DNA from: Bacteroides_E sp964583185
GTDB taxonomy: Bacteria > Bacteroidota > Bacteroidia > Bacteroidales > Bacteroidaceae
Reading direction: 5' to 3'
DNA: 26,715 bases
Assembly (NCBI GenBank): GCA_964583185.1
Contig: CAZOVL010000033.1
Span: 1 to 26,715, forward strand
Shown: in pieces, positions 1-7,939 of the stretch
How positions within the stretch are numbered: position 1 is the first letter of the stretch
How the letters are laid out: every line of letters begins with the position of its first letter
Program-made: the position numbers and the translations under genes
The notes under the pieces: generated by a model
What the model saw: only the letters and a program-made list of their open reading frames with translations
What the model was told of the DNA's origin: nothing
Databases searched by the model: none

Positions 1-77
1 GCTTTTACTCCATGCTTAACGACTAAAAACACATAAAAAGGATTATCTTTAAGACTAGAAATACACTTTTTACAATT

Positions 78-2900
78 ATGCTCAGTAAATACCACCAAAG
101 GAAAAATTGTATTAAAGAGATAGTAATAACTCTCTTTATATTATTAACCATTCCTTTATACTCTCAAAACATAACAGTTAGACCCATTCCTTCATTAGAT
201 AAACTTCCTGTTAATGCCATTCATCGAATTTTTCAAGATAGTGATGGATATATGTGGTATGGTACTTTTAATGGGTTGTGTAGGTATGATGGTTATAATA
301 TTCGAGTTTTTCGCTCCGACTTGTTTCATCCGGGATTATTAGCCGATAATTATATAACATACATTGTTGAAGATACAGAAAAAAACATTTGGTTTGGAAC
401 GATGAAAGGAGCCTATGTCTTGGATAAATCAACCTATCAGATTAGAAGGGTGGATTTACAAGAATCTTCCTCTAAAAATGTTTTTACAATACACGTAACA
501 AATGATGGAACAATATGGATTAGTGTTTCCGGAGCACTTTTTAGATTTAAATCCGATGGTACATTGATCAAGAGATACAAAATTGAATATAATAATACGC
601 CTGAATTTGTTTATATAGTTTATGAGGATAAGGATGAGAATTTATTAATATCCATAACAAAAGGAGGTATGTATAAGTTGAATAAAGAAATAGATACCTT
701 TGAACCTTATTTTTATAATTCAGAATATAGAGACATTGAACGAATCATTTGGGACGAAACGAATGGTTATTATTGGTTAGGAACCTGGGGGAAGGGAATT
801 ATTCGGTTTAACCCCAAAAGTACATCATCCGATTCAGTATATGTATCTCAGCCCTTACCTGTTGATATTAATGGGGAATCGATTGGGGATATTTATCATA
901 TGGTTCAAGATGATGTGTTTCATTACATTTGGGTAACTACTTTTAAAGATTTATTTGTTTTTCGTATTAATCCTTTGGGAAAGCTTGAACAAGTTGATAC
1001 TTCCTCATTCTTGACTTCCGGAAATAAAATGCTCTATGAAATTTGCAAGGATAAAGAAGGAAAGCTTTGGGTGTCAGCCTTTGATAGTGAAAGTTTTATC
1101 ATAGAAATTCGTGATTATTTGGAGCAAAAGTATGCTTTTAAAGGTTTGAGAAATCGTATTTCTGCTAATCCGGCAATAAATTCATTTTGTTTAGAGGGAG
1201 ATTCTATTATGTGGTTGTCTCAAGAACGATATGGTCTTTGTTTGTATAATCTGCTAAACGATGAAGTAACTCATTATTCGGAATTTTTAGAAACTCGTAA
1301 TCTGCCATTTTGGGAAATATCTTCTTTTGCATATTCTCAAGCATTAGGGAAAGTCTGGGCTTTACCTCATGGAACAGCAGTTTATCAACTTTATAGAAAG
1401 GGTATGCAAATGAAAGTTGGAAAGAAGATTGCTTTAAGTCAATTTATTTCCAATCCGGGATCAGTTACTCGTCTATTAGAAGATTCCAATCATAAACTAT
1501 GGATAGGAACAACCAAAGAGTTAGTTGTTTATAATATGAAAACACATAGTCTTGAACTAGTTTTTGAGGACTTAGGTTATGTTTCAGGTATTGCTCGGAC
1601 TATGGACGGACAGGTTTGGGTATCAATAAAAGGAAAAGGCATAGGACAGGCTAATGTGGGAGATTCAATAAGGATTATTCCTATTAATAAAGATATTGTT
1701 TGTCTTGATGCTACCAGTGATGGACGATTATGGATGGGAACAGATGAAGGAGAGGTGTTAATGTGTGATCCCGTACTTAATAAAGTAGAAGATCATAGTT
1801 ATATATGTGGAATGAAAGGAGATGTTATTCAGAATATAACGGTTGATACCTATAATCATATTTGGATTACTACCAGTCAGTTACTTAAAGAATATAATCC
1901 GGGGAATAGTGCTTATCGTATATATAATACCCGAAGCCGTAGCTTTTTACCTGATCGATTTTTATCCAATTCAGTTTATTATGACGGAAGAGGAGATATT
2001 TTCTTGGGTGGAATATCCGGTGTAGTTTCTATTCCTCCTTCTCAGCAATTAGAAAGTATTCCTCAGCAAGTTAAAACCCATATTACTGATTTAAAGGTAA
2101 TGGGAAATAGTATTTGGGATACAGAATTAAAAGAAAACCCTTTCCAAAATGCAGTGAATATCTCCTCGACCGATCATAATTTAGAAGTTGAGTTTTCTTC
2201 TTTGGATTATCATTATTTGGATCAGATACGTTATGCGTATCGTATGGTAGGGTTAGATAATGATTGGATTTTTTTGGAAGACGGAAAAAATTCTGCTTTT
2301 TATAATAAACTGGATAAAGGAAGATATGTGTTTCAGGTAAAAGCTACGGATAGAAATGGCTTGTGGAGTAATAATATAACTGAGTTTGTTATAAACCGTT
2401 TACCTGCTTGGTATGAAACATGGTGGGCCTATGCCTTTTATGCTTTAATAATCTTTTCTTTAATAGGAGGTATTCTTATGATTTATCTTAAGCGTGTTAA
2501 ACACGGATACAAGGAGGAGATGGATAGACAGATTGAATTGAAAATCTCCGAATTAGAAGGCCAACCTTCTCCCGATGAACAATTTTTAATGAAAGCAATT
2601 GAAATAGTAGAACTTTATTTGTCTGATCCAACCTTTGATATAGTAAAATTATCTGAGGAAATGCATGTTTCACGTTCTACATTGACCCGTAGAATCAAAT
2701 CTATTACACAGAAAACCCCTTTGTCTTTTATTAAAGATATTAAAATGAAACATGCTTTAAGGTTGTTGGAGAATCCACAAACTCCTATCTATGAGGTGGT
2801 CACTGCTTTGGGGTATAATGATCATAAACACTTTACAGCTTCTTTTAAAGAGGTATATGGTATAACTCCCAGTGAATATCAAAGAAAACTTAATAAGTAA
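78..2900 (+). CDS. Membrane-spanning propeller/Y_Y_Y/AraC-type transcription regulator (kinase-less HTCS-like)
   Basis: Probable sensor-regulator of the adjacent SusCD locus. A signal anchor (about residues 14-29) is followed by a long region rich in WxGT/WxS repeats (for example DGYMWYGT, KNIWFGT, HKLWIGT, GRLWMGT), typical of Reg_prop beta-propeller blades, to about residue 680. A Y_Y_Y domain covers about 693-775 and one hydrophobic segment about 782-805. After a linker of roughly 30 residues comes an AraC-family helix-turn-helix (about 838-940) with the typical second-helix region GYNDHKHFTASFKEVYGITPSEY. The propeller should be periplasmic and the DNA-binding domain cytoplasmic. Classical hybrid two-component regulators of Bacteroidota are about 1,300 residues or longer, with HisKA, HATPase and receiver domains between the membrane segment and the AraC domain. 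Here there is no room for any of them and no frameshift explains the loss. The position directly upstream of susC, same strand, supports local control. The ligand is unknown. Confidence 0.88.
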   Translation: MLSKYHQRKNCIKEIVITLFILLTIPLYSQNITVRPIPSLDKLPVNAIHRIFQDSDGYMWYGTFNGLCRYDGYNIRVFRSDLFHPGLLADNYITYIVEDTEKNIWFGTMKGAYVLDKSTYQIRRVDLQESSSKNVFTIHVTNDGTIWISVSGALFRFKSDGTLIKRYKIEYNNTPEFVYIVYEDKDENLLISITKGGMYKLNKEIDTFEPYFYNSEYRDIERIIWDETNGYYWLGTWGKGIIRFNPKSTSSDSVYVSQPLPVDINGESIGDIYHMVQDDVFHYIWVTTFKDLFVFRINPLGKLEQVDTSSFLTSGNKMLYEICKDKEGKLWVSAFDSESFIIEIRDYLEQKYAFKGLRNRISANPAINSFCLEGDSIMWLSQERYGLCLYNLLNDEVTHYSEFLETRNLPFWEISSFAYSQALGKVWALPHGTAVYQLYRKGMQMKVGKKIALSQFISNPGSVTRLLEDSNHKLWIGTTKELVVYNMKTHSLELVFEDLGYVSGIARTMDGQVWVSIKGKGIGQANVGDSIRIIPINKDIVCLDATSDGRLWMGTDEGEVLMCDPVLNKVEDHSYICGMKGDVIQNITVDTYNHIWITTSQLLKEYNPGNSAYRIYNTRSRSFLPDRFLSNSVYYDGRGDIFLGGISGVVSIPPSQQLESIPQQVKTHITDLKVMGNSIWDTELKENPFQNAVNISSTDHNLEVEFSSLDYHYLDQIRYAYRMVGLDNDWIFLEDGKNSAFYNKLDKGRYVFQVKATDRNGLWSNNITEFVINRLPAWYETWWAYAFYALIIFSLIGGILMIYLKRVKHGYKEEMDRQIELKISELEGQPSPDEQFLMKAIEIVELYLSDPTFDIVKLSEEMHVSRSTLTRRIKSITQKTPLSFIKDIKMKHALRLLENPQTPIYEVVTALGYNDHKHFTASFKEVYGITPSEYQRKLNK

Positions 2901-3256
2901 AGAGCTTCTATAATATATAATATTTACCGTTTTGTGAGAGTGTATATCACTGCAAACAATAGCCACAACTACTATAACTGTAGGTAAGTGTAATTTTGTT
3001 AACTTTTTAATCTGAATCTATATCTGTAGGCTTTTTTCTGTCTATAAATCCAGACTTGTGAATTTTTAGAAAGGTGTTAATTGGTTCATTTTATGGGTGT
3101 TTTTTATTCATTATACATCTAGGCTCAATGTACTCCCTATTCTGAGAAAAAAATCTCCCTTAGTTAAGAATAGTAATGTTTTACTTTGATTTATTCTCAA
3201 CAAAGAGAAAAAGATCTCATTTCTAAGGAAACTTTATTAATCTTAATTTTTAATTT
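2901..3256. promoter_or_regulatory. Intergenic region upstream of susC with candidate promoter and duplicated 14-bp element
   Basis: This 356-bp AT-rich gap between the regulator and susC has no convincing gene. It holds a full match to the Bacteroidota -7 box (TAATTTTG, 2991-2998) and a one-mismatch version (TTACTTTG, 3181-3188). The second would give a more usual leader length for susC. No clear -33 TTTG sits at the right distance from either. Two nearly identical 14-bp elements, GAGAAAAAAATCTC (3144-3157) and GAGAAAAAGATCTC (3205-3218), flank the second box. If transcription starts near 3195, the first element lies just upstream of the -33 region, where an AraC-type activator could bind. 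The promoter assignment is inference. Confidence 0.4.
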
Positions 3257-6229
3257 ATGAAAAAAATCACGCAAAAGATTTTTAAGCATCTTAGCTTTCC
3301 CCGAAAGCTTTTAATGATGTTTGCTTTATTGTTTTCTCCTCTAGTTTTATTAGCACAACAAACTGTAAAAGGAGTGGTTCAAGATGTAAATGGGGAAGCA
3401 ATAATTGGAGCTAGTGTTATACTGAAGAACAAACCTTCTGTAGGAACTATTACTAATCTAAATGGTGAATTTATTCTTCAAGCATCCTCCGGAGACAAGC
3501 TTGTTATTTCTTACGTTGGATATATTCAGCAAGAGGTGGAAGTAATTGAGGGGAGAACAACCTCTATAACACTAGTTGAAGATAGTCGTACACTAGAAGA
3601 GTTAGTTGTCGTTGGGTATGGAACACAACGTAAAGAAGAACTGACAAGTGCAGTATCCAGTGTAAAATCTGAAAGTTTTGTTCAAGTTACTGCTCCAGAT
3701 GCCTCTGGACTTATTCGCGGTAAAATAGCGGGTTTAGCAGTTATTTCACCTGATGCTAATCCGTTATCCTCTTCTCAAATTATATTGCGTGGGGTAACAA
3801 CACTTAGTTCAGATGCAAGCCCATTAGTGATTATTGATGGAGTTCCCGGTGATTTTAATTCTATTTCTCCTAATGATATAGAGCAAATAGATGTTTTGAA
3901 GGATGGTTCTGCTGCAGCTATCTATGGTACTCGTGGTACAAATGGGGTTATTTTAATAACCACTAAAACCAGTAAAGGAGCAATGAAACCTACAATTGAA
4001 GTGAACAGTTACGTTTCTTTTCAAAAAATTCTTAAAAAACTACCGATGATGTCAGTAGACCAGTACTTGGATAAAGTAGAACAAGGTGTTCCAGGAGCAA
4101 TAAATAATGGAGCACAAGTTAATTGGCTGGATGAGATTTTACAAACGCCATTTAATCAAACATATAGTGCTAATCTACGTGGTGGGTCTGCTAATACAAG
4201 CTACGTGGCAAGTTTCGATTATACATCAAATGAGGGCATAGTAAAGCGTTCTAAAGTAAATATGATTTATCCTCGTTTAAATGTAATTCATCGTATGTTT
4301 GATAATAGGCTGAAAATTGAGGCTAATTTAAGTGGTTATCAAAGAAAATACGATATCCCTTATAGAAACGACGTTTATCAAAGTGCTTTAATTTTTAATC
4401 CAACAAATCCAATAAAAGATGAAAAGGGAAACTGGACTGAAATAGCACGTGATTTAATCTATAATCCTGTTGCTCTTTTAGAGGAAACTCAAGGAGAGAA
4501 TAAGTCTACAAATTTAAGGATGTACTCAGCTGTAACACTTAGTCCTATAGAGGGGTTAGAACTTAAATATTTAGTGTCTAATGAAACAATAAATCACTTT
4601 TCCGGATATTATGAAACAAAAAGACACAAATCAACCACAGTAAGTGGGAAGAATGGTTATGCCTCTCGTGAAACCGTACGTAATGAGAACAACTTAATGG
4701 AATTTACTGTACAATACAATAAGAGTTTTAAGGGAGGGCATAATTTGAACGCTTTAGTTGGGTATAGTTGGAATAAGTGGAATTATCAACGTGCATTTAT
4801 GGATAATTATGATTTTCCAAGTGACGATTACTCCTATAATAATATGGGAATGGGTAATGCTCTTAAAGAAGGGAAAGCAGGACAAGCCACTGATCAAAAT
4901 GAGAGTAAATTAATAGGTTACTTTGGTAGGTTGAATTATAACTATAAAGGACGATACCTTTTTTCTGCTAGTATACGTCGTGAAGGTTCTACTAAGTTTG
5001 GAAACGACCATAAATGGGGGAATTTCCCTTCCGTTTCTTTGGGATGGAATATGAAAGAAGAGGAATTTCTTCAAGATGTTGAGTGGTTAAATAGTTTGAA
5101 ACTTAGAGTCGGATTTGGTATTACAGGAACCACTCCAAGAAATCCTTATATGTCGTTGAATAAATTAAATTTAGGGGGATACGGATATTATGACGGAAAA
5201 TGGTCCAGCTTACTACGTCCGGATGGCAATGCCAATCCTGATTTACGTTGGGAGAAAAAAGAAGAGTTCAATCTAGGGGTAGATTTCTCTTTCCTTAATA
5301 ATAGAATTAAAGGTAGTATGGATTTTTATAACCGAGACACTAAAGATTTGTTATGGCGATATAAAGTGCCTGTACCTCCTTATGTGTCTTCTGATATTAT
5401 TGCAAATGCGGGTTCCATTCGAAATCGTGGTTTTGAGTTGTCTCTAAATATTATTCCGGTTGAAACACGAAGCTTTACTTGGGATACCGGTTTCAATTTC
5501 TCTACAAATTCAAGTAAATTGTTATCGTTGTCAAATGATAAATTCATAGCTTCTTCTTATAGTGATGAGGGCGATTTGATGGCTCCCATACAACAGCCTT
5601 CTCATCGAATTGAAGAGGGACAGCCCTTAGGTAACTTCTATGGTTATAAAAGTATAGATATTGACGATGAAGGACATTGGATTATTGAAGGAGCTGATGG
5701 GCTTCCTAAACCTATTTCGGAGCAGCAAGCAGACGATAAGAAAGTAATAGGTAATGGCCTTCCTAATTATTATTTGAATTGGAACAATTCGTTTCGCTAC
5801 AAACAATTTGATTTATCAATAACTATGCGAGGTGCTTTTGGTTTTCAAATATTAAATTCTGCAGAACTATTTTATGCTGCTCCTACTGTGCTAGGTGAAG
5901 GAAACATAATGGGAAAAGCTTTTGATAAAGTCTATGGAAAAGTGCCTTTGGCTTACGATCAATCTTTACAGTATGTAAGTTACTATGTTGAAAATGGAGA
6001 TTACTGGAAGATAGATAATATTACACTTGGTTTTACCCCAAAACTCAATAAGAATAAATGGATTGAACGAATTAGAATATATGCTAGTATATCTAACTTG
6101 GCTACAATTACCGGCTACAATGGTATTGATCCTGAAGTAGGAGTTACAGGTCTGACTCCGGGTATTGATAATAGGTATCGTTACCCTTCTGCACGAACAA
6201 TGACTTTTGGTGTAAATCTTAATTTTTAA
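3257..6229 (+). CDS. SusC/RagA-family TonB-linked outer membrane transporter
   Basis: Outer-membrane importer that works with the SusD-like lipoprotein next to it, taking up oligosaccharides with TonB/ExbBD energy. Residues 1-33 form a signal peptide ending LLAQQ. A carboxypeptidase-like regulatory domain follows (about 35-110, with VKGVVQDVNGEAIIGASV and the SYVGY end). Next come the conserved EELVVVGYGTQ segment near 112-122 and the plug domain with the SusC signature IIDGVP ... DIEQIDVLKDGSAAAIYG and TRGTNGVILITTK (about 193-240). The rest is a beta-barrel ending in an aromatic C-terminal strand (TFGVNLNF). At 990 residues it is of usual length and looks intact. There is no N-terminal STN domain, so nothing suggests anti-sigma signalling, in agreement with control by the neighbouring AraC-type regulator. 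The substrate cannot be read from the sequence; the glycosidase downstream suggests an arabinofuranose-containing glycan. Confidence 0.96.
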   Translation: MKKITQKIFKHLSFPRKLLMMFALLFSPLVLLAQQTVKGVVQDVNGEAIIGASVILKNKPSVGTITNLNGEFILQASSGDKLVISYVGYIQQEVEVIEGRTTSITLVEDSRTLEELVVVGYGTQRKEELTSAVSSVKSESFVQVTAPDASGLIRGKIAGLAVISPDANPLSSSQIILRGVTTLSSDASPLVIIDGVPGDFNSISPNDIEQIDVLKDGSAAAIYGTRGTNGVILITTKTSKGAMKPTIEVNSYVSFQKILKKLPMMSVDQYLDKVEQGVPGAINNGAQVNWLDEILQTPFNQTYSANLRGGSANTSYVASFDYTSNEGIVKRSKVNMIYPRLNVIHRMFDNRLKIEANLSGYQRKYDIPYRNDVYQSALIFNPTNPIKDEKGNWTEIARDLIYNPVALLEETQGENKSTNLRMYSAVTLSPIEGLELKYLVSNETINHFSGYYETKRHKSTTVSGKNGYASRETVRNENNLMEFTVQYNKSFKGGHNLNALVGYSWNKWNYQRAFMDNYDFPSDDYSYNNMGMGNALKEGKAGQATDQNESKLIGYFGRLNYNYKGRYLFSASIRREGSTKFGNDHKWGNFPSVSLGWNMKEEEFLQDVEWLNSLKLRVGFGITGTTPRNPYMSLNKLNLGGYGYYDGKWSSLLRPDGNANPDLRWEKKEEFNLGVDFSFLNNRIKGSMDFYNRDTKDLLWRYKVPVPPYVSSDIIANAGSIRNRGFELSLNIIPVETRSFTWDTGFNFSTNSSKLLSLSNDKFIASSYSDEGDLMAPIQQPSHRIEEGQPLGNFYGYKSIDIDDEGHWIIEGADGLPKPISEQQADDKKVIGNGLPNYYLNWNNSFRYKQFDLSITMRGAFGFQILNSAELFYAAPTVLGEGNIMGKAFDKVYGKVPLAYDQSLQYVSYYVENGDYWKIDNITLGFTPKLNKNKWIERIRIYASISNLATITGYNGIDPEVGVTGLTPGIDNRYRYPSARTMTFGVNLNF

Positions 6230-6246
6230 CTCATAAACCTAAATAT

Positions 6247-7866
6247 ATGAAGAAGATAAAAATAAAACTCCTCCTATTAATAGGAGTAATTATAAGTATG
6301 GTAGGTTGTGATACTAGTTTGAATGAGAAAGTATTCTCCAGTATTACAGAACAGAACTATAACTATTCAGAGGCTGATTTCGGGCCAAATATTGCCGGAG
6401 CTTATATTGCATTAAGATATAATTATGTAGGAAGCTATTGGCAATCGCAAGAGCTTTCCGGTTGTTGTATTGTCACTCCTGCAAATTCCACAGGATGGGA
6501 TGACGGAGGTATATATAAAAGGTTTCATTTTCATAATTGGAATTCTGAATTAGGGCAGATAAGAGATCTATGGAATAATTATTACGCTGGAGTTGTTTTA
6601 TGTAATAGTGCCATAAATAGAGTTGAAAACGATATAATAAAAGCTCCTTCAGAACAGTTAAAAGAGGAAGGCTTAGCAGAGTTAAAAGTTCTTAGAGCAT
6701 ATTATTATTGGGTATTAATGGATAATTTTGGTGATATACCCCTTGTTACTACACTATCTCAGGAGTTTCCGGAGAAAGCTTCTCGGACCAAGGTTTATGA
6801 CTTCTTAATAGATGAATTAACAGAATCAATACCTAAATTAAATGAAGAACAAGGAGGTAAAATGTATGGTAGGATGAATAAATGGGCCGGAAGAACTTTG
6901 TTGGCCAATATATATCTAAATGCAGAAGTATACACAGGCACTCCTCGTTGGGATGAATGTTTGAAAGAGTGTGATGAAATTATAAAAAGTAAAAAATGTG
7001 CTTTGTCTCCAAACTTTCGTGATTCATTTCGTGCTTCAGGAGTGGAATCTTCAAAAGAGGTGTTATTTACAATACCTTATGATTATGCAAGAGGTATAGT
7101 AGGAAACTTTTTATTTATGAATTCGTGGCATAGTGAACTACAAAAGAAATTCCAGACTAATGCTGTACCCAATATGGCAGGAGGGCCTAAAGGTATAACT
7201 CAGTTTATTAATACATATCAAGCAGATGATTCACGCTTAGATGATACGTGGTTACACGGTCAGCAATTTGATGCTGAAGGGAATTTACTCTATGGTGTGT
7301 ATGATAAAAAAGGAGAACCTCTTGTTTTTAGCAAAGAACTTCCTGATGGAAAATATACAAATGAAATGGAAGGTTATCGTTTTAATAAAATGGAAGTATC
7401 TCCCGGTTCAGAGTGGAGTTGTAATACAGATATTCCTTTGTTTCGTTACTCAGAGGTTTTAATGATGAAAGCAGAATGTTTACTTCGTTTAGGAAAATCC
7501 GGAGCAGGACAGCTAGTTACTGAAGTGAGAGAAAGAGCATTCAAGAATAACCCTAAAAAAGCAATGGTTACAGATGAGGAATTAAAAGCTAATTCAGCCT
7601 ATCAATGGGGATACGTGGAGAATTATCAAATAACAGAAAAAGGAGATCAAACTCCAGTAAATCTAGGGCGGTTATTTGATGAAAGATGTTGGGAGTTTGT
7701 ATGGGAAGGGCATACACGAAGAGATATGATTCGTTTCTCTTTATATACCACAAAAAGTTGGCTGTCTCACAAACCCATTGGTGATAATATAGTGTTTCCT
7801 ATTCCACAGGAAGCCTTGAATTCAAATCCTAAACTGATTCAAAATCCAAACTATTTAAGTCAATAA
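6247..7866 (+). CDS. SusD/RagB-family nutrient-binding outer membrane lipoprotein
   Basis: Surface lipoprotein that forms the lid over the SusC transporter and captures glycan. The N-terminus has a lipoprotein signal peptide with a lipobox ending at Cys21 (ISMVGC). SusD-type features follow: an early RNLWNNYY-like helix (IRDLWNNYYAGVVLCNSAINRVE), the ELKVLRAYYYWVLMDNFGDIPLV segment and a C-terminal region with FPIPQEALNSNPKLIQNPNY, which is the usual SusD ending. Length (539 residues) is typical. It starts 17 bp after the susC stop, so the two are surely cotranscribed. No truncation is seen. Ligand specificity of SusD proteins is poorly predictable, so the arabinan-related assignment comes only from the neighbouring enzyme. 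Confidence 0.95.
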   Translation: MKKIKIKLLLLIGVIISMVGCDTSLNEKVFSSITEQNYNYSEADFGPNIAGAYIALRYNYVGSYWQSQELSGCCIVTPANSTGWDDGGIYKRFHFHNWNSELGQIRDLWNNYYAGVVLCNSAINRVENDIIKAPSEQLKEEGLAELKVLRAYYYWVLMDNFGDIPLVTTLSQEFPEKASRTKVYDFLIDELTESIPKLNEEQGGKMYGRMNKWAGRTLLANIYLNAEVYTGTPRWDECLKECDEIIKSKKCALSPNFRDSFRASGVESSKEVLFTIPYDYARGIVGNFLFMNSWHSELQKKFQTNAVPNMAGGPKGITQFINTYQADDSRLDDTWLHGQQFDAEGNLLYGVYDKKGEPLVFSKELPDGKYTNEMEGYRFNKMEVSPGSEWSCNTDIPLFRYSEVLMMKAECLLRLGKSGAGQLVTEVRERAFKNNPKKAMVTDEELKANSAYQWGYVENYQITEKGDQTPVNLGRLFDERCWEFVWEGHTRRDMIRFSLYTTKSWLSHKPIGDNIVFPIPQEALNSNPKLIQNPNYLSQ

Positions 7867-7880
7867 TTATATAAATAAAA

Positions 7881-7927
7881 ATTCATACTCACTAATATAT
7901 CTTTATATTGTAACAGGAGTAGTGAAT
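7881..7927 (+). promoter_or_regulatory. Stem-loop in the susD-glycosidase intergenic spacer
   Basis: ATTCATACTC (7881-7890) pairs with GAGTAGTGAAT (7917-7927) in ten base pairs with one bulged G at 7922. Inside it, AATATA (7894-7899) pairs with TATATT (7904-7909) around a TCTT loop. The structure fills most of the 73-bp gap. There is no T-run after it, so it is not a classical terminator. It could be an RNA-processing or mRNA-stability element that separates expression of susCD from the enzyme gene. The pairing is seen; the role is inference. Confidence 0.4.
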
Positions 7928-7939
7928 TAAGGTGTTAGA

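Noticed and set aside
3040..3055. GTCTA-TAAATC-CAGAC, one mismatch from the BlaI-type palindrome, upstream of susC.
   Set aside because: Only nine of ten arm positions match, it stands alone and lies over 20 kb from the repressor. In AT-rich DNA this is expected by chance; a genome-wide scan would decide.
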